Positions 35,436 through 45,354 of a DNA stretch of 64,000 nt are shown piece after piece. The position numbers and the translations under genes are program-made. Positions within the stretch are counted from its first letter, which is position 1. The number at the start of each line of letters is the position of its first letter. The notes beneath the pieces are model-generated. The model was not told the DNA's origin, did not search any database, and saw nothing but the letters and a program-made list of their open reading frames with translations. Origin of the DNA: Pseudo-nitzschia pungens (taxonomy: Eukaryota > Bacillariophyta > Bacillariophyceae > Bacillariales > Bacillariaceae). The DNA lies in the NCBI GenBank assembly GCA_037355855.1, contig CM074765.1:1612001-1676000 (forward strand), given 5' to 3'.

Positions 35436-35817
35436 AAACATCAAATTGGGTTCATTGTTCAGTGAAAGTCGAGGAAAAATCAATCGCATAATTTGATGGT
35501 TGTTCGGCAGGGCCCAGGAAAACCCAAAAGAGACAGACAAAAAACAATTAGTTACTCTCGAGCAAAACAAGAGATAGCGAACAAGGGTTGTTCACTATTC
35601 GAACAACGACAACATTACACATGGGCTTTGTAACCCAGTCAGTCTAGTCTTATTTACGTCAGTAACAAATTCTTACGTTTTCGGTAGGCGCCGGGATTCT
35701 AGCAATGGGCGGCATGGGAGGAGACATTCCACCTCTCATTGCCTTGGTAGACGTCCGAGAAGTGGTCACCGACCGCCGAAGGAGAGGGATGAGAGCTTTG
35801 GCTCGAGTGGACGCCAT
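35017..35817 (-). CDS. Probable mitochondrial complex I subunit (NDUFB8-like)
   Basis: Exons 35817-35677 and 35253-35017 join in phase 0 (GAAAAC|GTAAGA ... GCACAG|CTTGTG; 423-bp intron), giving 125 residues. The first 30 residues (MASTRAKALIPLLRRSVTTS) are a clear mitochondrial presequence. The mature part has ENHDCLFDDACAPELALDFD, then one transmembrane helix, GLLSWGLAIGAYITLFNVIK, and an acidic tail. This layout (short W/F-D-x-A-PEP-like lead, single helix, acidic C-terminus, about 125 residues) resembles the plant NDUFB8-type accessory subunit of NADH:ubiquinone oxidoreductase. The match is by architecture and short segments only, so another small inner-membrane subunit is possible. Confidence 0.6.
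35276..35436. repeat. (GT)n and (CAA)n microsatellites inside an intron
   Basis: A GT run at about 35276-35310 and a CAA run at about 35404-35433, both inside the 423-bp intron of the NDUFB8-like gene. The GT run starts only about 23 bp from the acceptor side; on the transcript it reads AC, not a polypyrimidine tract. Confidence 0.9.
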
Positions 35818-38028
35818 CTTGGAAATTGTTGCAATTGTATGCTCGTGTCGCCTTCCGCGATACAATTGTAAGCTAGATTGATTCTGCGAATAACAACGAC
35901 AACGAAACCTTGTGGAAGCGCTGAGGGGTTCCTCCGGAGATGTTGTTGAAATGCATAACGTTGATGTCGTAATCTTAGTTGCCTGTCGGTCGGCAACGTC
36001 CAAAAAACGCTCACTTCGCTTGCTGCTCGTTCGTTCCCATGCCGATAGAAATGTATAAGTTTCTTACCATACGAGCATATGCCTAAAACTCGTCCCTTGT
36101 TCATACGAAGTAACCTTAAGATTACCGTACTTTTGAACGGTTCACGATGAAGTCAGCCGAAAACCACACCGTATGGACCGATATGTTTGAGAAAGAATTT
36201 CGTACGTTTCATCTGACAATCCTTTTGTTTCAAGAGGTATCCAGCAAGTCAATTTTAGATAATGGAATTCATTGTTTTGTATGCTTGTATTATCCCATCT
36301 ACAGGCTATATCATTGAGTTGTCCTTCAATTATTTTATCTATTGTGGCTTTAAATTTGTCTTGGTTCCTTTTACATTGCTAAATCTCCACTCAAAAAAAA
36401 TCAGAACCTGTGACATAGCAACTACATTTCCTTCAGTCCATGCCATGATTCCAGTGAAGTGGAAATGATGCACTAATTGCCTTGATTTCTGCCACACCAT
36501 CAACAACGAGGATGACACATACTGTATTACAAAGTGATTCTTCATTCAACTTATGTAATTTGCAAAGCATATCTTCTCCTAAGTTGAACTGCTTTCACTG
36601 GTATCACAAGCTGAGAAGGGTTTGATTTGGTGACAATGGAATTGTTCAGTAGATTTTGTCATATACTGAAAGACAATATTTTAATTCTTTCACTTCTTAT
36701 TTGGACTTTGTTCTCATCCATCTTCATCCATGCAAACATTTGAAATCATCAACAAACATTTTTTGCTTCCAATACATCTGGCATGATTTTCCTAGCTTTC
36801 ATGACTTTCATGACAACTTATCTAGTGGTATAATGTTTGCATTGTGATTTGCTATGAAAGAAAAAGCTAGGGAATTTCATAAACTTCAGTACTTCCTATC
36901 ACAACACTACTATAACAGTAGTAGTAGTAATACTCCCCTATGAAATTGAAAGTTATACCAAGGTATTGCACAGTTCTTTCATACCTCCAATGGTCCAAAA
37001 AATTTCCTCCTTCCTACATTATTGAAAGGACATGTTTGCAATAAAATTCTCCTTTTGTGCGCTATCAAAATATTGCAAGAATTTATTTATAGTGAAAACC
37101 GCCTGCATGAACACTCGTAATCCGATATGATGTAGGTGGTTAGCATACTTGCCTTTCACGCAGGATACCAGGGTTCGAGTCCCTGTATCGGAACTCGCAG
37201 AGCGTATATTTTGGTCCATCAACCTCTGGAAGTATCTCTACGGTAGGTCATGAAACGTAGACCTTACCGATGTGTACGCGTTCCTGCGACTCGTAGGGAG
37301 GTCGTTCACACTCTTCACCATTTTTTTCTTTACTACTTAGAAGTAACCTTAGCTAAATTACCACAAAAAAACTAGTTGTTCATACTGTATTCAATCGTGT
37401 TGTTGTTGGTAGTACGAAAGACTTACAGACCCGAGTAACTTACCCGTACGGTACCGGTACGTACGAACTTGTAAGGTAAGGTTACAGGTAAACCTTACGT
37501 GTAGGAGGAGAACTGGGAAAGAAAAAAAAAAAATACGGTAAGGTTAATTTCCCCGGTTCCGTAAGTTACCGGTACGGTAGGAATTCGGAACTTAGAAAAG
37601 TGTGATTTGATTGTATTTTCTATGCGCGATCGACGCCTAGATAATGCTCACGACGAGCGCTACGTAATTAACCCTAAAACCAAAATGAGCGCACTTTCGT
37701 CCAGTCGTTTTTCTAAAAAAGTTTTTAAGGCCGGAAAGCGGGCAGGCGTTACATAGGTGGTCCAAAACTGCCGTAGTATCGTTCATACGTAATCGTATTT
37801 TCAGTCCGAAGGGAAAGGGCAGGAGCAAGCGGTGAAGCTTTTTTCCGAATTCTTTCTCACTGCATCGGCATTTACTCATACGACCACTTTTTCTCACGAT
37901 ATTATCAAACATACCACACCTCCCATAACTGAACAAGGTGAAAAGAAGAGGCCGGATAGCCAACCAAATAATCATCAACCGCAGAATAAGAGCAGTGATA
38001 ACAGCAGAATACCGTAGAGAAGGAAATA
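35818..38028. other. Intergenic with a tRNA gene
   Basis: Apart from the tRNA-Glu at 37121-37193, no gene is supported. The part 36200-37080 is AT-rich with no recognised content. 37440-37580 is dense in GTAAGGTTAC-type motifs, including an exact copy at 37476-37485 and an inverted pair with AAACCTTACG just after it, and in GTACGGTACCGGTAC palindromes. Confidence 0.45.
37121..37193 (+). tRNA. trnE-UUC: tRNA-Glu (anticodon TTC)
   Basis: A complete cloverleaf can be drawn by hand. The acceptor stem TCCGATA/TATCGGA is seven perfect pairs. The D stem is ATGT/GCAT, the anticodon stem CTTGC/GCAGG with loop CTTTCAC (anticodon TTC at 37175-37177... in loop order 37153-37159, bases 55-57), and the T arm CAGGG-TTCGAGT-CCCTG, which also contains the B box. 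No intron and no encoded CCA. The discriminator base is A. The sequence fits a eukaryotic nuclear tRNA-Glu reading GAA. Confidence 0.93.
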
Positions 38029-39072
38029 ATGAAAGACATAATAATGATTGTTCCGAGAACTAGAAACCATCACGCAGTCCTTCCTTCCAACACAACGGGA
38101 ACCATGAAAATTGCTGATTTCGACGATACTCCTGTCGTTGCTGCAAACGACAATAGCAACGACGAGGGCAATTGCAGCGATAGCGATACTAGTAGCAGCA
38201 GCTACGATGCATTCGACGAAGTATTCAAGCAAGGCGAATACCTTAGAAAACTTCGACAAATGGAATTGGAAGACGAGGCTTTGCGAGAACGCGAGAGAGA
38301 ACTAGAAGATCAAAGCGAAGAAGAAAGCACCAGTGATACTTTGATCTACAAAAAGTATCTCCAAAACCAGGAGGGAAAGCACGACGACTACAAACACGTG
38401 AATTACAAGTATGTCGACTTTGGAGTAATCGGCACACCCCACTATAGCAGCGATGAAACCTGTACCGATAGTGGTCGGTCGCTCATCGTTGAGCAGGACC
38501 GTACCGTCGGAAAGGGCGGAATCATCTGGGACGCTGGTTACATTCTGGCGGATTCGGTGTTGAGAATGGAGGGCGGAGAAACTAAATGGCTCGGTGCTGG
38601 CAGCAAAACTAAAATAATCGAACTGGGGGCTGGAACTGGAGTAACTTCCTTGCTCATTGCAGCCGCCCATCCCTCGACAACTGTACATTTGACGGACCTC
38701 CCACAGCTCCAACCCTTACTGCAGAAAAACTCTCAAAGGTGTTGTCCCCAAAATGCAACATGCGGCGTCTTAGAATGGGGTAAAAAGCCTTTCGGGGAAG
38801 ATGTGACCCCGCCTTACGATATCATTCTCGGAGCCGATGTGGTGGCGAGCATTTATGATTCGTCTGGCTTGGCCAAAACTATTTACGATCTGTCTCACGA
38901 AAGCACCGTCATCTACCTAGCTGCCAAAGACCGACTGACCGGAATTTTTGATCGCTTTGAGTCGTCAATGAAGGAACTGTTCACAATGGTCGAGCGGCGC
39001 GAAGCGGATAGTGACAATAAGAACCCCGACGTTTTCATCTTACGAGTTTCCGGAAAACGAATCTACAACTAA
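38029..39072 (+). CDS. METTL21/FAM86-type S-adenosylmethionine methyltransferase
   Basis: 347 residues, intronless. Residues about 25-110 are acidic and charged with a coiled stretch (EFKQGEYLRKLRQMELEDEA region). A Rossmann-type methyltransferase domain follows: GGIIWDAGYILADSVLRMEG (the WDAG-x-x-LA lead-in of this family), motif I IIELGAGTGVTSLLIAA at about 196-212, VHLTDLPQLQPLLQKN, and ILGADVVASIY (motif equivalent to DxxY/ADVxY) at about 268-278, then VIYLAAKDR. Members of this family (Methyltransf_16) usually methylate lysines on proteins such as chaperones, eEF1A or eEF2; the substrate here cannot be read from sequence. Translation may start at 38029 or at the second Met, 38104 (MKIADFDD). 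Confidence 0.86.
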   Translation: MKDIIMIVPRTRNHHAVLPSNTTGTMKIADFDDTPVVAANDNSNDEGNCSDSDTSSSSYDAFDEVFKQGEYLRKLRQMELEDEALRERERELEDQSEEESTSDTLIYKKYLQNQEGKHDDYKHVNYKYVDFGVIGTPHYSSDETCTDSGRSLIVEQDRTVGKGGIIWDAGYILADSVLRMEGGETKWLGAGSKTKIIELGAGTGVTSLLIAAAHPSTTVHLTDLPQLQPLLQKNSQRCCPQNATCGVLEWGKKPFGEDVTPPYDIILGADVVASIYDSSGLAKTIYDLSHESTVIYLAAKDRLTGIFDRFESSMKELFTMVERREADSDNKNPDVFILRVSGKRIYN

Positions 39073-39613
39073 AACGACGGAGTTTTCGGGAAGCAAACAA
39101 CTCACAGCTTATATTCGTCAAATCCTCGTACGCTAATAACCCCTGAGTTCCAGAAAGTTGATCTCCAATTTCCTAGGACTTTTTTGTTATAATATGGAAT
39201 AAAGAAAACTAGATCAGGATTTTCGAAAGTATAAATTTCCAATTCTTTTCTCTTCAGTTACAGTACACGGTGTTAAAAAATTATTTTTGCTTACTGCACT
39301 GACAGAAATTCACTGCGTTCTCTCCGCGAAATATCCACAAGGCGACTTTGAAACTATTGGATGTTTCTATCAATGGAATGGGCAGTAACACGAATTTCAA
39401 GGGGGCTACGTTCGGTTGAACCGTAGATAAACGAGCGTTCGGTGAATGCAGTGTGATCCAACCAGAATCGCACCATAACCATAACAAGTGACCAGCTGGA
39501 GAGATACCCACCAGTATTGTCCCGTAGCACTACAGTGTAATGCCACCGATCGAACATATCGGCACAGAATAATACCTCTCGTAGTCCCTTCCCTTCATTT
39601 ATTCCCGATGTTG
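39073..39613. other. Intergenic, convergent 3' ends
   Basis: 541 bp between the methyltransferase stop and that of the PT-repeat secreted protein. No gene seen. Confidence 0.5.
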
Positions 39614-41146
39614 TCAATCTGTGAAAACATATTCAGATCTTTCCCCTCTGACACCTCGAAGAGATTTCCGCGTTCCCAACTCTCGATTGGACAATGCTCC
39701 AACCAATTCATCCACTCTCATCGACATCGACATACTCATATAACTACTGAAATCGGTGTCTTCCGGAAGTAACAATGAAGAATCGCTTGGTAATGGTACA
39801 TTTGCAGGTGAACCATCGGTTGGGGTTTGAACAGCTGAGTTACTGCTGGTCACCTTCGCGCTAGGACTACTTGTTTCAGAATCTGGTGCTTTTGTCGGTA
39901 CCTTTGTGGGTGGTTGTGAGGGTTCGTTGGTTGGTGCTTTCGTCGGTACCTTTGTGGGTGGTTGTGAGGGTTCGTTGGCTGGTGCTTTTGTCGGTACCTT
40001 TGTGGGTGGTTGTGAGGGTTCGTTGGTTGGTACTTTCGTCGGTATCTTTGTGGGCGGTTGTGAGGGTTCGTTGGCTGGTGCTTTCGTCGGTACCTTTGTG
40101 GGTGATTGTGAGGGTTCGTTGGCTGGTGCTTTTGTCGGTATCTTTGTGGGTGGTTGTGAGGGTTCGTTGGTTGGTACTTTCGTCGGTATCTTTGTGGGTG
40201 ATTGTGAGGGTTCGTTGGTTGGTGCTTTCGTCGGTACCTTTGTGGGTGATTGTGATGGTTCGTTGGTTGGTACTTCCGTCGGTGCTTTGGTTTCAACAGG
40301 TAGGGGCACGGTCGGTGCATTAGTCTGTATTTCAGTCTGTGTCGGAGAGTCTGTGGGATCCAACGCAACTACCGTTGATACAGGAGCTGGAGTTACATCA
40401 GTTGGGCTCGGTGTGATCCTCATAGTAGGTGCATTGGTGGGAGCCTCGGTTGGGCTCGGCGCAGCCGCGCACAGTCCAGGAGATGCTTGTCCAAAACCAA
40501 CCTAGAAGGCGAGTAAGAGTTTGAAACCAACTTCGTTAGAAGACTTTCACCACAATTCATACGTTTCTGTATGGGCTCATCTGCGCATTGTCATGCGAGT
40601 TCATGGGGTCCTACTTACAAACCTTGTCCAGCCAGCAGATTGTCCTTTTTCGAACACTGGATAGCTGCCACATCCATTCGTGAATGTAACGATGAATACA
40701 CTAATCACTCTGTCGCCATCTGAATTGATTCCAACCATGTTTACTTGCAATGCCCGGACGACTTTTTCAGCAGATCCAACGTCTTCAGGAGTAGCAAAGG
40801 CGGATTGATACATGAACGACTCACCATCGACCAGGTTGTCGTCGATTTTGGTTTGGGCAATCACTCGTAGACTTTGTCCTAGCTCCAAAATGTCGATACT
40901 CTCCACAGCAACTGGAATGAGATTCTTGACGTTGAAATTACCGAACGGACTGACTAGACAAGAAGTTGCTTGAATTGCATTACCAATCGTAATGTTGACC
41001 GGAGGACATTCCAAGCTGAAGTCGAGTTGAAATTCATAGGATGACGGTGAGCAGGAACAAATCTCCGAACCTACATCTTGACCATTTGTTACTCTTGATG
41101 ACAATAGCAGGGCGACGAGTAATACTATTGTTGGGAATGTATACAT
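39614..41146 (-). CDS. Secreted protein with N-terminal Cys domain and 16-residue Pro/Thr repeats
   Basis: Exons 41146-40619 and 40501-39614 join in phase 0 (AGGTTT|GTAAGT ... CCTAG|GTTGGT; 117-bp intron), giving 471 residues. A signal peptide (MYTFPTIVLLVALLLSSRVTNG) leads a domain of about 150 residues with EICSCSPSSYEFQLDFSLEC then PPVNITIGNAIQATSCLVSP and a closing FTNGCGSYPVFEKGQSAGWT followed by RF at the splice. Exon 2 encodes a Pro/Thr-rich region with eight 16-residue repeats of the type APTNEPSQSPTKIPTK, an MSMSMSM run, and a basic tail with RxL-type sites (SNRELGTRKSLRG). A paralogue with the same exon-1 domain lies at 57620-59100. A cell-wall or surface role is inferred from the signal peptide, repeats and RxL sites. 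No enzyme motif. Confidence 0.8.
39893..40276 (-). repeat. 48-bp coding tandem repeat, about 8 copies
   Basis: Eight near-identical 48-bp units within exon 2 of the PT-repeat protein, each encoding (A/V)P(T/A)NEPSQ(S/P)PTK(V/I)PTK. Differences between units are mostly single bases, so the array is young or homogenised, and copy number is likely to vary between alleles. Confidence 0.92.
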
Positions 41147-42221
41147 CCTGGCGTATATCTGAGACTTTTATACTCCAGAATGATGGTATCGGCAGTGATA
41201 CTATTTGCAACCTTGGTGCTGGTGGTTTCTGGATGTCAACGCAATGCGGTAAATGTTTAGGCAGTTACCTACTCCGACGGAACCAAATTAGGTACTTCAG
41301 TGAGTTGTACAACAATGATCCGACTGATGATCAAAATGGTGCACCGGACTTCTCTGCGGATAATGTTGTACCATATTCATTGCTTTGTTTGTCATTTCGA
41401 TTTTCATGAGGATGCCCGTGCGAAAGACAACGGGGGAGTCAACGGACCGAAAATTTGACAAAGAATAGGCCATCAACATTCGTTCATCCTCAATTTTTTC
41501 AGGCGTCGCTTAAAAGTCTGAAAATCTCAACAAAAAAAATCGTGCAGTCTTCTTCACAACGGAGCGCGTCGGCCTAAAACATGATGTGACTGTAGATTGC
41601 GCAGTAAAATTTTTGTCACGCGTGATGCTGAGATTGAAGAACAGCATGACAGCCATAACTTTTGAGATAAGATTCCCTAAGTTGGTTTGACTTGAATTGT
41701 AGTAGAAGATGCTCTGAAGGGCGAAAGACGTGATTCCTTTTGCTGTTCTTCTGGTATGCACCCAGTATTGATTTGCTTGATTTGCGGGTCAGAACTTGTC
41801 AACCACCCACTGCTGGTGCTGGTGCTGGTGCTGGTGCTCTGAGACATAAATTGGCAGGGGGTCGATTCAGTATCTAGTACACTGGATTGTCCTACCTTGG
41901 TTTGGCTTGGAAGGAGGCACAAGACCTGTAGAGGGTAAAGTATTTGATTTGGTGTTTTGCTAGTATTATTTTGGTACAGGCCCAATCTCAATTCATGAGT
42001 CAGAATTCTGTAACCACCCACTGTGAGGATGAGCTATGAACTTTCATGTGGGATTTGATTCAGTGCCTATAATGGCTTCTCCTAGCTTGGTTTGGCTTGA
42101 AAAGAGACACAAGACACTGCAGAGCATGGCAACCTTGGATCATTGTTTATGAAGATATATGAAGATATTCAAGGTGGATGCTATGATCTGTGCTAAGGCT
42201 CCTGTGTAGGAGAGTGTACTG
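41147..42221. other. Intergenic, left flank of the transposon
   Basis: No supported gene. A short pair of related segments (AGCTTGGTTTGGCTTG and similar, followed by GGCACAAGAC/GACACAAGAC) occurs near 41897 and 42087. A CTGGTG run lies at about 41811-41837. From about 42160 to 42221 the sequence (GATATTCAAGG...GTGTACTG) matches 55933-55986, marking the repeat unit in which the element at 42222 is inserted. Confidence 0.5.
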
Positions 42222-42243
42222 CGTCTAATAACTGATTTTCGAC
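42222..42243 (+). repeat. Left terminal inverted repeat of the transposon
   Basis: CGTCTAATAACTGATTTTCG plus AC. It mirrors 55120-55141 with two mismatches. The preceding bases are ACTG, whose TG is the inferred target duplication. Confidence 0.68.
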
Positions 42244-42524
42244 CATTTTGACCCGTTTCGACCACCCCCCTCCTTTTTTTTAGACGTTTTTAGCTCCAAT
42301 ATTTTTATTATTTGGAGCGAAATTGCCTTTCTTAAGCTCGAATTATTATTTTTTGGCTCCAAAAATTAATTTTTTGCTCCAAACTCGAATATTTGGGTCG
42401 AAAAATTAACAGCCGGGGTCAAAATTCGTTGTTGAACCACCATTAGGGTTAATGGTTGTAATGCTGTAGCGCTGTGTCCCTGTATCCCTGTAGCGCTGTA
42501 TCCCCTGTATCCCTGGAGCGAACG

Positions 42525-43030
42525 TGTGGTATGGGGTGCTAACTCCAGAGATACCAGGCGTTTCGCGTACAATTTGTACCAGTTGTACGTACCCCGGGTA
42601 TAGCATCCGTACTAATACAATGTAGCTGAGTGGTACAGGGTTAGGGTTGCTAATGCTATGAGATACTGAAGATGCTAACCTACCATGATACCATGCTAAG
42701 ATACTATGCTACCGCCGGGGTCGGGTCATTGGTGTATAATATGTAGTACTATGACCGGATACCTGACCCAGACAGTTACCCAACGCGCTAGTAGCACACC
42801 TTTGAATATAATTTTAATAAGCGGAGCTACGCTACGCTACTCCATACACTACGCTACTCCGTACGCTACCCGTATAATACAGTACTGGAGCTACAGAGCT
42901 CTGTTATTTTACGAGTTAGCGGAGCGCTGTCACGATACGATACAAAGCTTAGCTGCGCTCATCCCCTTTAGCGCTGTATCCCCTGTAACGCTGTATCCCC
43001 TGTAGCATAGTACAATCTGTACTACCTGAC
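42525..43030 (+). repeat. Interspersed repeat copy R1
   Basis: Shares long blocks with R2 and R3 at 55-56 kb in the same orientation: GTACGTACCCCGGGTATAGC, CAGGGTTAGGGTTGCTAATG, GATGCTAACCTACCATGATA and CTACCGCCGGGGTCGGGTCA. It ends in CGCTGTATCCCC-type units. It has no coding capacity. It lies just inside the left end of the transposon. Confidence 0.85.
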
Positions 43031-43323
43031 CCAAACAGTTATTAATCGAGCTAGCGCTAATACGAGCTATCCTTAGCTCAAGCGCGTTTTAGGGTTAGAT
43101 ACTAGGGTTGTGACGTACGATTGCTACAAGGGTAGGGTTACTAATGATAGTACGAAATATTAGATATATTGACGTTGCTACCATGCTAAGATACTATGCT
43201 ATCGCTGGGGTTGGATCATCATAGTAACCTTACGGTACCGTACAATAAAGCGAGTTAGCGCAAGCGATCCTGCTAGCACCATTAAAGTTAAGGGTTGTAG
43301 ACGCTACGTCATTACGACAATAT

Positions 43324-43491
43324 GTCCCCTTATCTGCACCTTTTTTGGGGCCTTCCCGTAAGGTTACCGGTATTTTCTCCGTTCTTTTCTCCTCGGACAC
43401 ATTGGATGTCCCCTTATCTGCACCTTTTTCGGGGCCTTCCCGTAAGGTTACCGGTATTTTCTCCGTTCTTTTCTCCTCTGACACATTGGCA
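43324..43491. repeat. 84-bp tandem duplication
   Basis: Two copies (43324-43407 and 43408-43491), each starting GTCCCCTTATCTGCACCTTT and containing the GTAAGGTTACCGGT motif; only a few bases differ. 84 is divisible by three, so both copies can be read through in frame. Confidence 0.95.
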
Positions 43492-44097
43492 CTCCACCCA
43501 AATCTTTGACTTAAAATGTTCCATTTGAAACAAATGAATAACGGCTCCACGTTCAATAATCAACCTCACCTCCTCAGGCAGGTAATTCTCGATACGGATC
43601 TCACGGACAATTTCTTTTCCCATGTAGCACCTGATAATGTAATTTGCATCCCGGTGATCCATAGGATTAGTAACATCCTTCTTCAACTCAAACGTGAAGG
43701 TAATCCTGTACGTCGGTACAAAATATCCTATATCATCCCTTTTCGGGTATTTGACCACAACCTCGAACCCATCATCCCTGTGCTCTAGATTGCAAATAAT
43801 CATACCTGTCTCCAGATCCCTGTCAATACCTTCGATCTCGCAATAATTTTTGTGATCAAAATGAATATCCAAAGTACCGAAAACTCCCTATCCGAAATGG
43901 AAGCTGAATGGGGTGGTGCGGGTGGTTTGTGCGCTGTACCTATGAGGTCTATTTATGAATATGACCTTCATCTCATCTTGGCCTGCAGTTCCCGTTGTCG
44001 CGTCCGCCGCGTCCGTCGCGTCCGCCGCGTCCGTCGCGTCCGCCGCGTCCGTCGCGTCCGCCGCGTCCGCCGCGTCCGCGTCGCACATAATGGTCAA
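43414..44097 (-). pseudogene. Unknown transposon-borne frame interrupted by one TAG
   Basis: On the minus strand 44097-43891 encodes MTIMCDADAADAADATDAAD... (an Ala/Asp repeat from an 18-bp minisatellite) up to TTPFSFHFG. An in-frame TAG at 43890-43888 follows. The same frame then continues with GVFGTLDIHFDHKNYCEIEG for about 158 codons to the end at 43414, in the 84-bp duplication (NGENTGNLTGRPRKRCR). The downstream part has a sensible composition (FVPTYRITFTFELKKDV, YIIRCYMGKEIVREIRIENY) but no domain I recognise. No splice model removing the stop kept the frame. It may be a decayed gene, a readthrough gene or two separate frames. Confidence 0.45.
43994..44085. repeat. 18-bp GC-rich minisatellite (CGTCCGCCG/CGTCCGTCG)
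   Basis: About five copies of CGTCCGCCGCGTCCGTCG with 9-bp sub-periodicity, a GC island inside AT-rich transposon sequence. On the minus strand it encodes the Ala-Asp-(Ala/Thr) repeat of the interrupted frame. Confidence 0.9.
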
Positions 44098-44098
44098 T

Positions 44099-44280
44099 GA
44101 GGTTGTCTTGTCGTCCGGAACACCCTTTTCGAATAATCACGTTGTCCGTCGGGAACACCCTTTTTGAATAATCACGTTGTCTTATCTCCGGGAACACCCT
44201 TTTTGAATAATCACGTTGTCCGTCGGGAACACCCTTTTTGAATAATCATGTCGTCTTGTCTTTGGGAACACCCTTTTAGA
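44099..44280. repeat. Tandem repeat of about 35-40 bp, five copies
   Basis: Copies share GGGAACACCCTTTTTGAATA then ATCACGTTGTC, separated by short variable spacers (CGTC or TTATCTCC). The repeat lies about 1.9 kb inside the left terminus, a position compatible with subterminal transposase-binding repeats. Confidence 0.88.
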
Positions 44281-44382
44281 CATGTTGTATGTTTACAAAT
44301 ATCTTTTCCTACATATCCCTGTACAAATTGTACCCGAATCTTCGATTGGCTACTAATAGATTCCATGATTCTACGATCCTAC

Positions 44383-44502
44383 GTTCCTAAGCCAATGAAA
44401 AAATACGTTCCTCAGCCAATGAAAAAATACGTTCCTAAGCCAATGAAAAAATACCTTCCTAAGCCAATGAAAAAATACCTTCCTAAGCCAATAAAAAAAT
44501 TT
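44383..44502. repeat. 24-bp minisatellite, five copies
   Basis: Units read (C)GTTCCTAAGCCAATGAAAAA (24 bp with flanks); the last copies change CGTT to CCTT and the final copy has AATAAAA. Noncoding as far as I can see. Confidence 0.92.
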
Positions 44503-45184
44503 TATTTCCCATTACAAACTGTACAGGAAAACTAGTAAGGGCCGGTAGAAACACAAATTACTTCCTACCTTATTACTCCACCGAATTCCAATTCAATTTC
44601 TATTTCTATTTCGATTTTGATTACGTGGTACACCATATTTTTGCTGTGTTTCCTCCCATCACTCTTTTGCTTCACAACTCATTTTTTACACAAATCACCG
44701 CTCCAATTTTTCGATTCAGAATCCGACTTATTTTGAGCAGAGTTGCTTCATTGCACTCCGTCTTGTGAACGAAGAGAACCCCTACGGTAGGCTCTTGGCT
44801 CATTGTACTTTAGTCCTTAAATATCCTTGTCTGAAAAACGGAGAAGCACCTCTATGGCATGGACGAGAGATTGTTCGCTTGAAAGACATTGTTTGACTTG
44901 GCCCCCAAACGTCTTGAAATCAATCAATCTGCATCCATTGCCGGTTGGACTTCAACAGGCGCAAGTTCTTGTTTTTGTGACATAGGAGGAAGAAAAGAAC
45001 ACATCGGCAGTGGATACGACAACGGAAGACGACAAAGACGGACAAAGGTACGTACGGTAACACGACGATAATTTCACCCAAGAAGATTTTACCCAGGAAG
45101 ATTTTTTAGAAATAATACTAATCCCCTATTTAACCTGTCACGAACACTATTTAACCTGTCAGGAACACTACGAAGGTGCGATAC

Positions 45185-45322
45185 GACGAGAAAGACGACG
45201 CCACAACGAAAGACGACGCCGCAACGAAAGACAACAACGCAACGAAAGACAACAACGCAACGAAAGACAACAACGCAACCCAAAGAAAGACGAAAGACGA
45301 CGACTCAATCAAAAGACGACGA
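45185..45322. repeat. 18-bp AC/GA-rich minisatellite
   Basis: About seven units of AACGAAAGACAACAACGC with variants AAAGACGACGCCGCAAC. It ends about 30 bp before the start codon chosen for the dioxygenase, so it lies in its leader or promoter. Confidence 0.88.
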
Positions 45323-45354
45323 CGCAACGGAAGGTGACGAAACTCACAACAACA

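Noticed and set aside
39906..40505. 199-residue plus-strand frame of GTFVGGCEGSLVGAF type
   Set aside because: Antisense translation of the 48-bp PT-coding repeat.
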